Of a stretch of 64,000 bases of DNA, positions 1-8,683 are shown piece after piece (positions within the stretch are counted from its first letter, which is position 1; each line of letters starts with the position of its first letter). The notes under the pieces are model-generated. The model worked only from the letters and a program-made list of their open reading frames with translations. It was not told where the DNA came from and did not search any database. A program made the position numbers and the translations under genes. This DNA comes from Kaistella pullorum (lineage in GTDB: Bacteria > Bacteroidota > Bacteroidia > Flavobacteriales > Weeksellaceae): contig NZ_JACSPS010000002.1 of the NCBI RefSeq assembly GCF_014837035.1, positions 62,001-126,000 on the forward strand, read 5' to 3'.

Positions 1-187
1 CTTTGTAGCTTGAGAATGCTGCCAAAAGTAGGTTTACCGAATTCAGCATTAGTTCCACACAACCCAAAATAATGATTGCATTTTTTCGTATCAACACGCC
101 CAGCACACCAAGACAGAACAGCACGGAACTCAGAATAATGAAATATTCGAGCGGTACGGCCTGTATAAATGAATTTACTTCTCCCAT
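1..187 (-). CDS. nuoK: NADH-quinone oxidoreductase subunit K (3' part outside window)
   Basis: Small membrane subunit of respiratory complex I, part of the proton-translocating arm and related to MrpC antiporter subunits. The visible N-terminal 62 residues begin [20 protein letters not shown] and contain the NuoK signature around '[20 protein letters not shown]', including the conserved membrane glutamate. The ATG lies 4 bp after the nuoJ stop, so the two are probably translationally linked. The gene runs off the left edge of the window; nuoL, M and N would be expected beyond it. Confidence 0.93.
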   Translation of the reverse strand, partial: MGEVNSFIQAVPLEYFIILSSVLFCLGVLGVLIRKNAIIILGCVELMLNSVNLLLAAFSSYK

Positions 188-191
188 AATT

Positions 192-686
192 CTATAAGTC
201 TTTTTTACCGATCAATACTGCACCTACGATTCCCGCAAGAATCAGGATAGAGGCAAGCTCGAATGGCAATACATATTCGTTGAACAATAATCTGCCGAGA
301 TTTTTTGTGAGGCCGATAGATGAATCTGCACCAGTGCCGTATGTTGCCGTACTTAAACCTTTGTACGCGCCAAGGAGACCGGTGAGTAATATTCCGGCTG
401 CGAAAACGCCGATGAATTTGCTTAAATTCTGCTTTTTGCTCTCATCAGCTTTATTCAGGTTCAGCATCATCAGGATGTAAAGGAATAGAACCATGATCGC
501 TCCGGCATATACGATGATCTGTACAATACCCAAAAACTGCGCATTCAGCAAAATATACATCGCGGCGATAGAAAAGAAAGTCACGATCAGCGACAAAATA
601 GAGTAGAGCGGGTTACGCGCGAATACAAAATAGAAAGCACTGGCAAGTGCGATAGCTGATACCGCGAAAAAAATAATCTGTTCCAT
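192..686 (-). CDS. nuoJ: NADH-quinone oxidoreductase subunit J
   Basis: Membrane subunit of complex I (164 residues, about five hydrophobic helices). The third helix has the NuoJ/ND6 pattern '[20 protein letters not shown]', which carries the pi-bulge region that links quinone reduction to proton pumping in this family. The start codon is the base after the nuoI stop, so the genes abut. It sits in the order nuoI-nuoJ-nuoK typical of bacterial operons. Length is normal for Bacteroidota. Confidence 0.95.
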   Translation of the reverse strand: MEQIIFFAVSAIALASAFYFVFARNPLYSILSLIVTFFSIAAMYILLNAQFLGIVQIIVYAGAIMVLFLYILMMLNLNKADESKKQNLSKFIGVFAAGILLTGLLGAYKGLSTATYGTGADSSIGLTKNLGRLLFNEYVLPFELASILILAGIVGAVLIGKKDL

Positions 687-1235
687 CTATTTTACTGCTT
701 TTTTTTGTCTTTCACTCTGGCGGTCCGTGATATCAATTCTTTCATTGATCTTTTCTACCAGTTTGTCTTTACCGTAAATAAAACTGCCGCGGTTCAGTTC
801 AGTATCTACCAAACGGTCTGTAAGGTATATTGCTGATTTCGGGCAGGCTTCTTCGCACAAACCGCAGAAAATACATCGCAACATATTGATTTCGTAAACT
901 GACGCATATTTTTCTTCACGGTAAAGGTCTTTTTCCTCGCGTGTACGTTCAGCCGCTGTCATTGTGATGGCTTCTGCAGGACAAACCACGGCGCACAGTC
1001 CGCACGCGGTGCAGCGTTCGCGACCTTCTTCATCACGTTTCAGCACGTGAAGTCCGCGCCACACTTTTGCACGGGGCTTTTCAACTTCAGGATAAGCGTA
1101 CACTTTACCTTTAGCGCCCTGAAACGCATGTTTCATGGTGATTGCCATTCCCTTCAGGATTTCCGGGAGGTATATTTTTTCCATAAAAGTCATCTCTTTG
1201 TTCGAGACTACTTTTGATCGGTTTGTTAACTTCAT
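687..1235 (-). CDS. nuoI: NADH-quinone oxidoreductase subunit I
   Basis: Ferredoxin-like subunit in the connecting arm of complex I that passes electrons through two 4Fe-4S clusters (N6a, N6b) to NuoB. Two CxxCxxCxxxCP motifs are visible: Cys75/78/81/85 and Cys121/124/127/131. The protein has 182 residues, with a hydrophilic C-terminal tail. It lies 54 bp after nuoH and abuts nuoJ. An internal Met18 could also serve as start, but Met1 keeps the spacing to nuoH usual for the operon. Confidence 0.95.
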   Translation of the reverse strand: MKLTNRSKVVSNKEMTFMEKIYLPEILKGMAITMKHAFQGAKGKVYAYPEVEKPRAKVWRGLHVLKRDEEGRERCTACGLCAVVCPAEAITMTAAERTREEKDLYREEKYASVYEINMLRCIFCGLCEEACPKSAIYLTDRLVDTELNRGSFIYGKDKLVEKINERIDITDRQSERQKKAVK

Positions 1236-1289
1236 ATTTAATGGTTTTAGCGGTCGGCATCGGCCTACGCATTAAAACTTATTTTTATT

Positions 1290-2348
1290 TTAAGTGAAGA
1301 AAATAATTACAGCTGCCGTAATAACCAGGTTAGCCAAAGCTAAAGGTATTAAAGCTTTCCAGCCCAAATGCATCAGTTGGTCATAGCGGAATCTCGGGAT
1401 CGTCCATCGGATCCACATAAAGATGATGATCCCTAAAATTACTTTCGAAAGCATCGCTGCGATACTTAGGATTCCGGCAATATTTTCGCCCCAGTTATCT
1501 GTCACCCAGTTAATGCCCGGATAGTTGAATCCGCCAAAGAATAGAGTTGCGATCAGCGCATTTGAAATGAACATGTTCACATATTCACCAAACATGTACT
1601 GACCGAAGTTCATCGAAGAATATTCGGTCATGTAACCGTTTACGAGTTCTGATTCACATTCGGGTAAGTCAAAGGGATGACGGTTTGTCTCGGCAAGTGC
1701 CGCAACGAAGAAAATGATGAATGCCAAAGGCTGATAGAAGATATTCCAGTTCATGCCGTCGAGCGGGATGAAGCCCCAAATATTACCTTCACCCTGCGAT
1801 GACGTGATCGCATACAGGTCAAGACTTCCAGCCATCAAAATAATGGAAAGTAATGAAAGACCCATAGCGAGTTCATAAGAAATCATCTGGGAAGATGCGC
1901 GGATGGCACCGATGAGTGAATACTTGTTGTTGGAAGCCCAACCCCCGATCATCATTCCGTAAACACCAATGGAAACCATTCCGATCAGGTAAAGAACACC
2001 TACATCGATGTTTGCCACCTGCACCGCGAAAGAAGTTCCGCCAATGTTCAGGCTTTTACCCCACGGAATCACCGCGCCCGTAATGAGCGACACAAACATT
2101 GTGATTGCGGGACCTAAATAGAACAGGAATCGATCGGCATTTTGAGGCACGAAACCTTCTTTGAAGAAGAGTTTACCACCATCAGCCAGAGGTTGCAGTA
2201 TCCCGAAAGGACCTGCGCGGTTCGGCCCGATTCTGTCTTGAAGAGCTGCGGCCACTTTTCTTTCGCCCCACGTAGAGTAGGCTGCGATACCCATGGAAAG
2301 GGCAAAAAGCGACACAACTAAAATGATTTTAAATGTAATTACATCCAT
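1290..2348 (-). CDS. nuoH: NADH-quinone oxidoreductase subunit H
   Basis: Membrane subunit of complex I that forms much of the quinone-binding chamber with NuoB and NuoD. The 352 residues contain about eight or nine hydrophobic segments. Family signatures are visible: 'WGERKVAAALQDRIGPNRAG' near the N-terminus and 'AETNRHPFDLPECESELV' in the loop around residues 219-236, which is rich in conserved acids. It follows nuoG after 74 bp in the operon. Length and motif order are ordinary. Confidence 0.96.
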   Translation of the reverse strand: MDVITFKIILVVSLFALSMGIAAYSTWGERKVAAALQDRIGPNRAGPFGILQPLADGGKLFFKEGFVPQNADRFLFYLGPAITMFVSLITGAVIPWGKSLNIGGTSFAVQVANIDVGVLYLIGMVSIGVYGMMIGGWASNNKYSLIGAIRASSQMISYELAMGLSLLSIILMAGSLDLYAITSSQGEGNIWGFIPLDGMNWNIFYQPLAFIIFFVAALAETNRHPFDLPECESELVNGYMTEYSSMNFGQYMFGEYVNMFISNALIATLFFGGFNYPGINWVTDNWGENIAGILSIAAMLSKVILGIIIFMWIRWTIPRFRYDQLMHLGWKALIPLALANLVITAAVIIFFT

Positions 2349-2422
2349 AATTTATCAAATGCGGCGGTTTTTAGTTTTATTTAAATATTTTAAACTTATT
2401 CAAAACCACCTTTTAACTTTAA

Positions 2423-3421
2423 TTATTCCTCGTCTTTTACACTGATTTCTTTAGCGTCCGGATTATTCAAAAGATTGATCATGTTTTTCGGCTTCTCATA
2501 ATGGTTCAGCGAGATTACCGAATGGCGGTCTATATGTCGCGGTCCCTCGATCGACCAGTATTTCAGGTCTTTTCGCTCGAAGCGGCATTCGTTACAGATC
2601 CACTCTTCAATCTCATCATACTGATCTTTTCTAGCTGTAACACGGATCACTTCTTCGCCTTTCATCCAAAGCACCACTTTACCGGAACATTTCGAACATG
2701 AACATGAAGCATTTACCGGTTTTGTAAACCAAACACGCTGTGCAAATCTCGCCGTTTTATCTGTGAGGGCTCCCACAGGACAAACATCAATCACGTTTCC
2801 GATGAAATCGTTGTCTAAAGCTTTATTTAAATACGTCGAAATTTCAGCCTGCTCACCGCGGAATAGAATTCCGTGTTCACGTTCTTCGGTTAACTGATTT
2901 GCCGCCAAAACACATCTTGCACACAGGATGCAGCGGTTCATATGAAGTTTAATATAAGGACCGATATCTTCAGGCTCGAAAGTCCGTCTTTCAAATTCAG
3001 TTCTGGTACGTTCCAAACCATGCTCGTAACCCAAATCCTGAAGATGACATTCACCGGCCTGGTCGCATACCGGGCAATCGAGTGGGTGGTTGATCAGAAG
3101 GAACTCAGTCACTGCTTTTCGGGCTTCCTGCGTCTTGTCTGAAGTAAGGTTTTTCACTTCCATTCCGTCCATCACGCCGGTTCGGCAGCTAGCTACCAGT
3201 TTCGGCATTGGGCGGGGATCTGCTTCAGATCCTTTAGATACTTCTACGAGACAGGTTCGGCAACGGCCGCCACTATTCTCGAGTGGTTTATAGTAACACA
3301 TCGCGGGAGGAACTGAACGTCCGCCAATCTGTCGGGCAGCTTCCAGGATAGAAGTACCCGGAGCAACCTCTGTGGTTTGCCCGTCGATGGTAATCTTAAA
3401 TTTTTTTATTTCTTCGCTCAT
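2423..3421 (-). CDS. nuoG: NADH-quinone oxidoreductase subunit G, short form without molybdopterin-type domain
   Basis: Electron-carrying subunit of the peripheral arm of complex I. Visible cluster ligands are Cys42/54/57/79 (2Fe-2S N1b), His112 with Cys116/119/125 (N5) and Cys164/167/170 with Cys214 (N4). A further cysteine set follows at 240/242/245 and 276/279. The protein then ends at 332 residues, whereas the E. coli NuoG has about 900 and carries a large molybdopterin-oxidoreductase-like domain. The frame shows no disruption and the operon continues normally, so this looks like a genuine short form, which I believe is usual in flavobacteria. What the extra cysteines bind is not settled. 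Confidence 0.93.
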   Translation of the reverse strand: MSEEIKKFKITIDGQTTEVAPGTSILEAARQIGGRSVPPAMCYYKPLENSGGRCRTCLVEVSKGSEADPRPMPKLVASCRTGVMDGMEVKNLTSDKTQEARKAVTEFLLINHPLDCPVCDQAGECHLQDLGYEHGLERTRTEFERRTFEPEDIGPYIKLHMNRCILCARCVLAANQLTEEREHGILFRGEQAEISTYLNKALDNDFIGNVIDVCPVGALTDKTARFAQRVWFTKPVNASCSCSKCSGKVVLWMKGEEVIRVTARKDQYDEIEEWICNECRFERKDLKYWSIEGPRHIDRHSVISLNHYEKPKNMINLLNNPDAKEISVKDEE

Positions 3422-3522
3422 ATCTTAATGCTTTAAGCGTCAGGCCTTAAGCAATCTGCTTTGTTTTAAATAATTGGTTCTGGACTTTCTGATTAAATTT
3501 TAAAAATTTAAAATCCTAACGG

Positions 3523-4878
3523 TTACTGTGCAGCCGATGCTACCGGAATTGGATCTGCATAGCCTGCAAGACCGTAGTTTCGGGTAAGCGCCTCCGGATT
3601 ATCTATGTGCCATTCAAACTCATCGCGGAAATGACGGATAGCTGCCGCTACCGGCCATGCTGCTGCATCACCCAGAGGACAAATCGTATTTCCTTCGATT
3701 TTGCGCTGAATGTCCCAAAGTAAATCGATATCTGCCATTGTACCTTTACCGGTTTCAATATTTTTAAGGATTTTGTACATCCACGGTGTACCTTCACGGC
3801 ATGGTGTGCATTGTCCGCAGCTCTCATGAGCGTAGAAGTGCGCAAGGCTCATCGTATGTTTTACGATGCACTGATCTTCGTCGAGGACGATGAATCCACC
3901 TGAACCCATCATGGTGCCGGTCGCAAAGCCACCGTCAGCCAATGATTCGTAATTCATATAACGGGGTTCGCCGTTGATTGTCTTTAATAATAAATTAGCC
4001 GGAACAATCGGAACTGAACTTCCGCCCGGAATACATGCTTTTAGTTTCTTACCGTTCGGAATTCCGCCGCAATACTCTTCGGAGTAAATGAATTCTTCCA
4101 CGGTAATCGTCATGTCGATTTCATAAACGCCGGGTTTGTTGATGTTTCCACAGGCCGAAATCAATTTAGTACCGGTTGAACGTCCGACACCGATCTTAGC
4201 GTATTCAGCACCCGTAATATTGATGATTGGAACTACCGCAGCGATGGTTTCTACGTTATTTACTACCGTTGGAGATTCCCAAAGACCTTTCACAGCCGGG
4301 AATGGCGGTTTTAGTCTTGGATTACCGCGTTTGCCTTCAAGTGATTCAAGAAGTGCAGTTTCTTCACCACAAATGTAAGCTCCGGCACCACGCTGAACGT
4401 AGATTTCCAGATCATAACCTTTGCCGAGTATATTCTTACCTAAAAAGCCGGCTGCTTTCGCTTCGTCAATTGCCTGTTCCAGGATTTCCGGAATCCAGGC
4501 ATATTCGCCCCGAATATAGATATACGCAGTATTCGCCCCTAGTGCGAAGGACGAAATAATCATCCCTTCGATCAGTAAATGTGGAATGAACTCCATCAGA
4601 TAACGGTCTTTGAAAGTACCGGGTTCTGATTCATCTGCGTTCACTACCAAATATCTTGGGATGCCTTCGGGTTTAGCCAAAAAACTCCATTTCATACCGG
4701 TCGGGAAGCCTGCGCCACCACGTCCGCGAAGTCCGGAAGTTTTCACTTCCTCCACTATCGCATCAGGAGTCATCGCAAGTGCCTTTTCTACCGCATCGTA
4801 CCCGCCCTGCTTTCGGTAAACGTCGTAGTGACGGATCCCTTCAATATGTGCGTCTTTAAGTAAAAGTTTTTTACTCAT
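3523..4878 (-). CDS. nuoF: NADH-quinone oxidoreductase subunit F
   Basis: NADH-oxidising subunit of complex I, holding FMN and the 4Fe-4S cluster N3. The FMN/NADH glycine-rich loop 'GLRGRGGAGFPTGMKW' lies at residues 49-64 and a second NADH-site segment 'RGAGAYICGEETALLESLEG' at 163-182. Cluster ligands are Cys354/357/360 and Cys400. The 451 residues are a normal length. It follows nuoE after 13 bp. No targeting signal, as expected for a cytoplasmic subunit. Confidence 0.97.
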   Translation of the reverse strand: MSKKLLLKDAHIEGIRHYDVYRKQGGYDAVEKALAMTPDAIVEEVKTSGLRGRGGAGFPTGMKWSFLAKPEGIPRYLVVNADESEPGTFKDRYLMEFIPHLLIEGMIISSFALGANTAYIYIRGEYAWIPEILEQAIDEAKAAGFLGKNILGKGYDLEIYVQRGAGAYICGEETALLESLEGKRGNPRLKPPFPAVKGLWESPTVVNNVETIAAVVPIINITGAEYAKIGVGRSTGTKLISACGNINKPGVYEIDMTITVEEFIYSEEYCGGIPNGKKLKACIPGGSSVPIVPANLLLKTINGEPRYMNYESLADGGFATGTMMGSGGFIVLDEDQCIVKHTMSLAHFYAHESCGQCTPCREGTPWMYKILKNIETGKGTMADIDLLWDIQRKIEGNTICPLGDAAAWPVAAAIRHFRDEFEWHIDNPEALTRNYGLAGYADPIPVASAAQ

Positions 4879-4891
4879 TTCGTTCTCAATA

Positions 4892-5401
4892 TTAATCTAA
4901 AGCGATGGCTCCCTGGCGGCAAAGCTGCAGGATCTCATCTACCTTTTCATTAGTTAAGTGTTCGTGATAGAATTTCCCAAGCTGCATCATCGGTGCGTAA
5001 CCGCATGCGCCCAGGCACTCCACTGTTTTCAGTGTGAAAAGTCCGTCTGCTGTGGTTTCACCGTTCTTGATGTTCAACGTCTCGCGGATGTGCTGAATGA
5101 TTCCGTCGCTGCCGTTTACCATGCACGGGCCGGTTTGGCAAACTTCAAGAACATATTTTCCCACAGGCTTCATGTTGAACATTGTATAAAATGTCGCTAC
5201 TTCATACACTTCTATTGGTTTGATGCTCAGTATTTCAGCAACGTAATCCATCACCGGCACAGCCAGCCAGCCGCCAAACTCCTTTTGCGCAATATGAAGC
5301 ACCGGAATGAGTGCAGATTTTTGTTTTCCCTCGGGATATCTCGCGATAATTTTCTGTACCTGTTTTAATGTTTCAGGCTGAAAAGCTATTGTTTCGCTCA
5401 T
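4892..5401 (-). CDS. nuoE: NADH-quinone oxidoreductase subunit E
   Basis: Thioredoxin-like 2Fe-2S subunit (cluster N1a) of the NADH dehydrogenase module, paired with NuoF. Ligands are Cys88 and Cys93 in 'CQTGPC' and Cys129 and Cys133 in 'CLGAC'. The N-terminal helical part has the family pattern 'FYTMFNMKPVGKY'. The 169-residue length is usual. It is separated from nuoD by 135 bp of AT-rich repeated sequence, the longest gap in this operon. Confidence 0.96.
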   Translation of the reverse strand: MSETIAFQPETLKQVQKIIARYPEGKQKSALIPVLHIAQKEFGGWLAVPVMDYVAEILSIKPIEVYEVATFYTMFNMKPVGKYVLEVCQTGPCMVNGSDGIIQHIRETLNIKNGETTADGLFTLKTVECLGACGYAPMMQLGKFYHEHLTNEKVDEILQLCRQGAIALD

Positions 5402-5536
5402 TTTTAAAGATTTTAGATTTTTAGATTTTAGATTTAGATGAAATCACATTTCTAAAAATCTTATCAGTTGTATAACTTTTTATATGTAAAGACTTTGGAT
5501 TAATTTAAAATTTATAATCCAAAATTTATAATTTCA
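5402..5536. repeat. AT-rich low-complexity spacer between nuoD and nuoE
   Basis: The spacer contains short tandem copies of TTTTAGATT (about 5408-5440) and two copies of a motif like AAATTTATAATcc near 5508-5532. It has no plausible gene. Similar AT-rich strings occur at 3440-3515, 9895-9920 and 34535-34650. Function unknown; it may simply be drift or a leader for nuoE translation. Confidence 0.5.
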
Positions 5537-6760
5537 TTATGCGTCAAGTTCGCCTGCGATAACGTTCATGCTGCACATGGTAACTACCGCGTCGGAAATC
5601 ATTCCTCCTTTGATCATCTCCGGATATGCCTGATAATAAATAAAGCACGGACGGCGGAAATGCAGGCGGTAAGGCGTCCGCCCACCATCGCTCACCAGGT
5701 AGAAACCGAGTTCGCCGTTGCCACCTTCTACGCAGTTGTAGATTTCTCCTTTTGGTACGTCAGTTTCGCCCATCACAATCTTGAAGTGATAGATGAGTGC
5801 TTCCATGTTATTGTAAACATCTGCTTTTTCGGGAAGATAGAATTCCGGTACATCGGCATGGAAAGCTCCCTCCGGAAGATTTTTATAGGCTTGGTTGATG
5901 ATTTTCAAACTTTCCCAAACTTCCTGCTGACGCACCATGAAACGGTCATAAGTGTCGCCGGAACTGCCTATCGGAATGATGAAATCGAAATCACTATAAG
6001 AAGAATAAGGATCTGCAACACGTACGTCGTAATCTACACCCGTCGCGCGAAGATTCGGCCCAGTAAATCCGTAACTCAAGGCTCTTTCTGCCGAGATCGC
6101 ACCTACTTTGATGGTACGGTCCATGAAAATCCGGTTTCTTTCGTTCAGGGCGCAGAACTCACCCCAGATTTTAGGGAATTTCTTAAGCCATGTTTGAAGA
6201 AGTTCGTGGAATCTCGGGCTGAAATCTCTTTCAAAACCTCCGATTCTACCCATGTTAGTGGTCATACGTGCACCGCAGACCTCTTCGTACATTTCATAGA
6301 TTTTCTCTCTTTCCTGAAACAGGTAGGTAAGACCGGTGATCGCACCTGCATCCATCGCGATTACACCGTTACAAACCATGTGGTCGGCAATACGCGCCAG
6401 CTCCATCATGATCACACGCATATAATCGACGCGTTTTGGAACTTCGCAGCCAATCAGTTTTTCAACCGTTAGGTGCCAGCCAATATTGTTGATGGGCGCT
6501 GAACAGTAGTTCATACGGTCGGTAAGCGTCGTAATTTGAGTGAAATTCCGTCTTTCGCTTATTTTCTCATAAGCGCGGTGAATATATCCGATGGTCTGCT
6601 CTGAGTGCAGGATGCGTTCGCCGTCCATCGTGAGTACATTCTGGAAAATTCCGTGTGTCGCAGGGTGCGTAGGACCTAGATTGAGGGTATAAAGTTGCCC
6701 GTCAATCTGCTCTTTCGAATCGTGCTGGTTAAGTATATTGGATAGTGCGTTGTCTTTCAT
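5537..6760 (-). CDS. nuoD: NADH-quinone oxidoreductase subunit D
   Basis: The 49 kDa-type subunit of complex I, related to NiFe hydrogenase large subunits, which forms the quinone site with NuoB and NuoH. The 407 residues begin near the motif 'LNLGPTHPATHGIF', whose histidines face the quinone head group, and include 'GYIHRAYEK' and 'GGNGELGFYLVSDGG'. NuoC is a separate gene here rather than fused. The operon context (nuoC upstream by 64 bp, nuoE downstream) is standard. Confidence 0.96.
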   Translation of the reverse strand: MKDNALSNILNQHDSKEQIDGQLYTLNLGPTHPATHGIFQNVLTMDGERILHSEQTIGYIHRAYEKISERRNFTQITTLTDRMNYCSAPINNIGWHLTVEKLIGCEVPKRVDYMRVIMMELARIADHMVCNGVIAMDAGAITGLTYLFQEREKIYEMYEEVCGARMTTNMGRIGGFERDFSPRFHELLQTWLKKFPKIWGEFCALNERNRIFMDRTIKVGAISAERALSYGFTGPNLRATGVDYDVRVADPYSSYSDFDFIIPIGSSGDTYDRFMVRQQEVWESLKIINQAYKNLPEGAFHADVPEFYLPEKADVYNNMEALIYHFKIVMGETDVPKGEIYNCVEGGNGELGFYLVSDGGRTPYRLHFRRPCFIYYQAYPEMIKGGMISDAVVTMCSMNVIAGELDA

Positions 6761-6824
6761 AATTTTTGATCTGAGTTTTGAAATTTGAAACCGTCGATCT
6801 CAAATTCCGTATTTCAAATAATCC

Positions 6825-7319
6825 CTATCGACCGAACATTTTATCATCCTTGTCTGTACGGGTCCCATCTTCCAGTCGGTATTCTTTAAGCAACGGATGA
6901 TAACCGATGTCTTCCATATTCAGGATTACGCGGAGATCCGGATGGCCTTTGAATTTGATTCCATAAAACTCAAAAGTCTCACGCTCCATCCAGTTGGCGC
7001 CGGCATAAAGATCGGTAAGGGTATCAATTTCAGCATTTTCCCTCGGCATGAAGGTTTTGATTCTCATGCGGAAGTTGGTCATCATGTTGTGAAGATGATA
7101 GATCACGCCAAGTTCTTTCTCTGGTTCACCCGGATAATGGATGCCACAGATATCGGTAAGAAACTTGATCTCCAGGCTGGAATCGCGCAGATAGTGAATT
7201 ACTTTTTTTACGTCTTCTTTCTTTATCTCTAAAGTCAAAAAGTCATAGGGTTCGGAATGTGAAATCACGGAGTCCGGAAACTCGCGTGTGATGGCTTCTA
7301 AAACAAATTCGTTGGTCAT
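6825..7319 (-). CDS. nuoC: NADH-quinone oxidoreductase subunit C
   Basis: The 30 kDa-type subunit of the complex I peripheral arm. It carries no cofactor and supports the NuoD-NuoB-NuoI core. The C-terminal family signature is present in 'NWMERETFEFYGIKFKGHPD' (about residues 109-128) followed by 'LLKEY'. The 164 residues match stand-alone NuoC. It lies 81 bp after nuoB and 64 bp before nuoD. Confidence 0.95.
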   Translation of the reverse strand: MTNEFVLEAITREFPDSVISHSEPYDFLTLEIKKEDVKKVIHYLRDSSLEIKFLTDICGIHYPGEPEKELGVIYHLHNMMTNFRMRIKTFMPRENAEIDTLTDLYAGANWMERETFEFYGIKFKGHPDLRVILNMEDIGYHPLLKEYRLEDGTRTDKDDKMFGR

Positions 7320-7400
7320 AGAGTTAAATTGATAGTGCGCAAAAATTCAAAATATACTTTACGCACGGTAATCATTCAGGCTTTTGAGCCATTTTATCTT

Positions 7401-7958
7401 TTAGCTGATTCCGTAAGATTCAAGCAGGTGCTGATATTCCGGCGTGTCACGTCTGCGGATGCTCTCACTTTCGCAAAGCGCCTGAACCTGCATCACACCC
7501 TCGATGATCTGCTCCGGTCTTGGCGGGCAACCCGGTACGTAAACGTCAACAGGAATGATTCTGTCGATTCCCTGCAAAACAGAGTAGGTATCGAAAATAC
7601 CACCACTGCTGGCACACGCGCCCACAGCAACAACCCATCTTGGCTCTGCCATTTGCGTATAAACCTGCTTCAGGACGGGACCTAATTTTTTTGAGATCGT
7701 ACCGCATACCATCAGCATATCTGCCTGGCGTGGGGAAAATGAGTTTCTCTCCATACCAAAACGCGATGCGTCATAGGTTGGGTTAAGAACCGCCATGAAT
7801 TCAATACCGCAACAGGACGTTGCAAAAGGAAGCGGCCAAAGTGAATATTTACGTGCCATGCCAATAACGCTGCTGAGTTTGGTGGCAAAGAAACCTTCGC
7901 CTTCGAAACCTTCAGGAGGTTCGGCATCCATTCTTACTACTGGTTTTGTATCTGACAT
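7401..7958 (-). CDS. nuoB: NADH-quinone oxidoreductase subunit B
   Basis: Subunit holding the terminal 4Fe-4S cluster N2, which reduces quinone. The cluster ligands are visible as the tandem Cys49-Cys50 in '[10 protein letters not shown]', Cys114 in 'VGACASSGG' and Cys144 in 'VPGCPPRPE'. The 185 residues agree with the family. It is second in the operon, 45 bp after nuoA. Confidence 0.97.
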   Translation of the reverse strand: MSDTKPVVRMDAEPPEGFEGEGFFATKLSSVIGMARKYSLWPLPFATSCCGIEFMAVLNPTYDASRFGMERNSFSPRQADMLMVCGTISKKLGPVLKQVYTQMAEPRWVVAVGACASSGGIFDTYSVLQGIDRIIPVDVYVPGCPPRPEQIIEGVMQVQALCESESIRRRDTPEYQHLLESYGIS

Positions 7959-8003
7959 TTTTAAAATGCTTTATAATTAATAAATAGGTTCTGCAGCTTT
8001 TCT

Positions 8004-8375
8004 TTACTTATCCCAATCGAGGGCGCCACGTTTCCACACGTACACAAAAGCAATAAAAAACACGGAAATGAAAGTAAGAACTGCAAGAAAACCTTCAATC
8101 CCGAACTCACGCAGATTCACTGCATAAGGATAGAAAAACACAATTTCCACATCGAAGAGCACGAAAAGAATTGCGGTAAGGAAATACTTTACCGAGAAAG
8201 GCGTACGTGCGTTTCCTTCGACATCAATCCCACACTCAAAGTTTTCGTTCTTTTTAAATGAAGAATCTTTCTGTTTTGGCCCAAGGAAATGGGTGCCTGC
8301 GATGCAAAGCAACACAAAACCGAAACCTACGGCAACCTGAATGAGAATTGGAATATAATCTGCTGGAATATTCAT
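8004..8375 (-). CDS. nuoA: NADH-quinone oxidoreductase subunit A
   Basis: Small membrane subunit at the junction of the peripheral and membrane arms of complex I. The 123 residues have three hydrophobic segments and the family pattern 'ENFECGIDVEGNARTPFSVKYF' in the loop between helices 1 and 2, including the conserved cysteine of the loop that changes conformation in the resting enzyme. It is the first gene of the nuo operon, with a promoter-like -7 box 25 bp upstream. Confidence 0.96.
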   Translation of the reverse strand: MNIPADYIPILIQVAVGFGFVLLCIAGTHFLGPKQKDSSFKKNENFECGIDVEGNARTPFSVKYFLTAILFVLFDVEIVFFYPYAVNLREFGIEGFLAVLTFISVFFIAFVYVWKRGALDWDK

Positions 8376-8399
8376 AGGATACTATATTTTTTCAATCTA

Positions 8400-8407
8400 C
8401 AAATTTA
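8400..8407 (-). promoter_or_regulatory. -7 box for the nuo operon
   Basis: On the minus strand this reads TAAATTTG, matching the Bacteroidota -7 consensus TAnnTTTG, 25 bp before the nuoA start. No well-spaced TTG -33 element is evident (one lies only 12 bp upstream). Confidence 0.55.
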
Positions 8408-8485
8408 CGAAATTAACTGCAACCATTAAAAATTTAAGCATTCAAATCTCCGCAAAAAGTGTGTATGTACTGATTTTAAATGCAA

Positions 8486-8677
8486 TTATCGGTCCTGCTG
8501 TTTCTTTTTGAGCTTTTGGATCAGCACATAGGCCATATAGCCGATGTACAAAAACAGGAAACTGGCAAAAAGTATGTTGATAAGGTCGTTGGTCCGCTCA
8601 TCCTCCACTTGGAAAAATTGGTTATAGGCAATGAATGCCAGTACCAGAACGGAGTAGATATACAATTGCTTTTTCAT
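8486..8677 (-). CDS. Small two-helix membrane protein of unknown function
   Basis: A 63-residue protein with two hydrophobic stretches (about residues 5-21 and 34-52) separated by a short acidic loop 'QVEDERTND', and a lysine-rich C-terminus, which suggests an integral membrane protein with cytoplasmic tail. I do not recognise the family. It starts 6 bp after the stop of the GNAT-like gene and is therefore probably its co-transcribed partner. The open frame, start context and tight spacing support a real gene; function cannot be given. Confidence 0.6.
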   Translation of the reverse strand: MKKQLYIYSVLVLAFIAYNQFFQVEDERTNDLINILFASFLFLYIGYMAYVLIQKLKKKQQDR

Positions 8678-8683
8678 CCTTTT

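Noticed and set aside
5660-6472. Open frame of 270 codons antisense to nuoD
   Set aside because: It lies wholly within nuoD, whose motifs are unmistakable, and its translation has no recognisable domain; it is a shadow of nuoD codon use.
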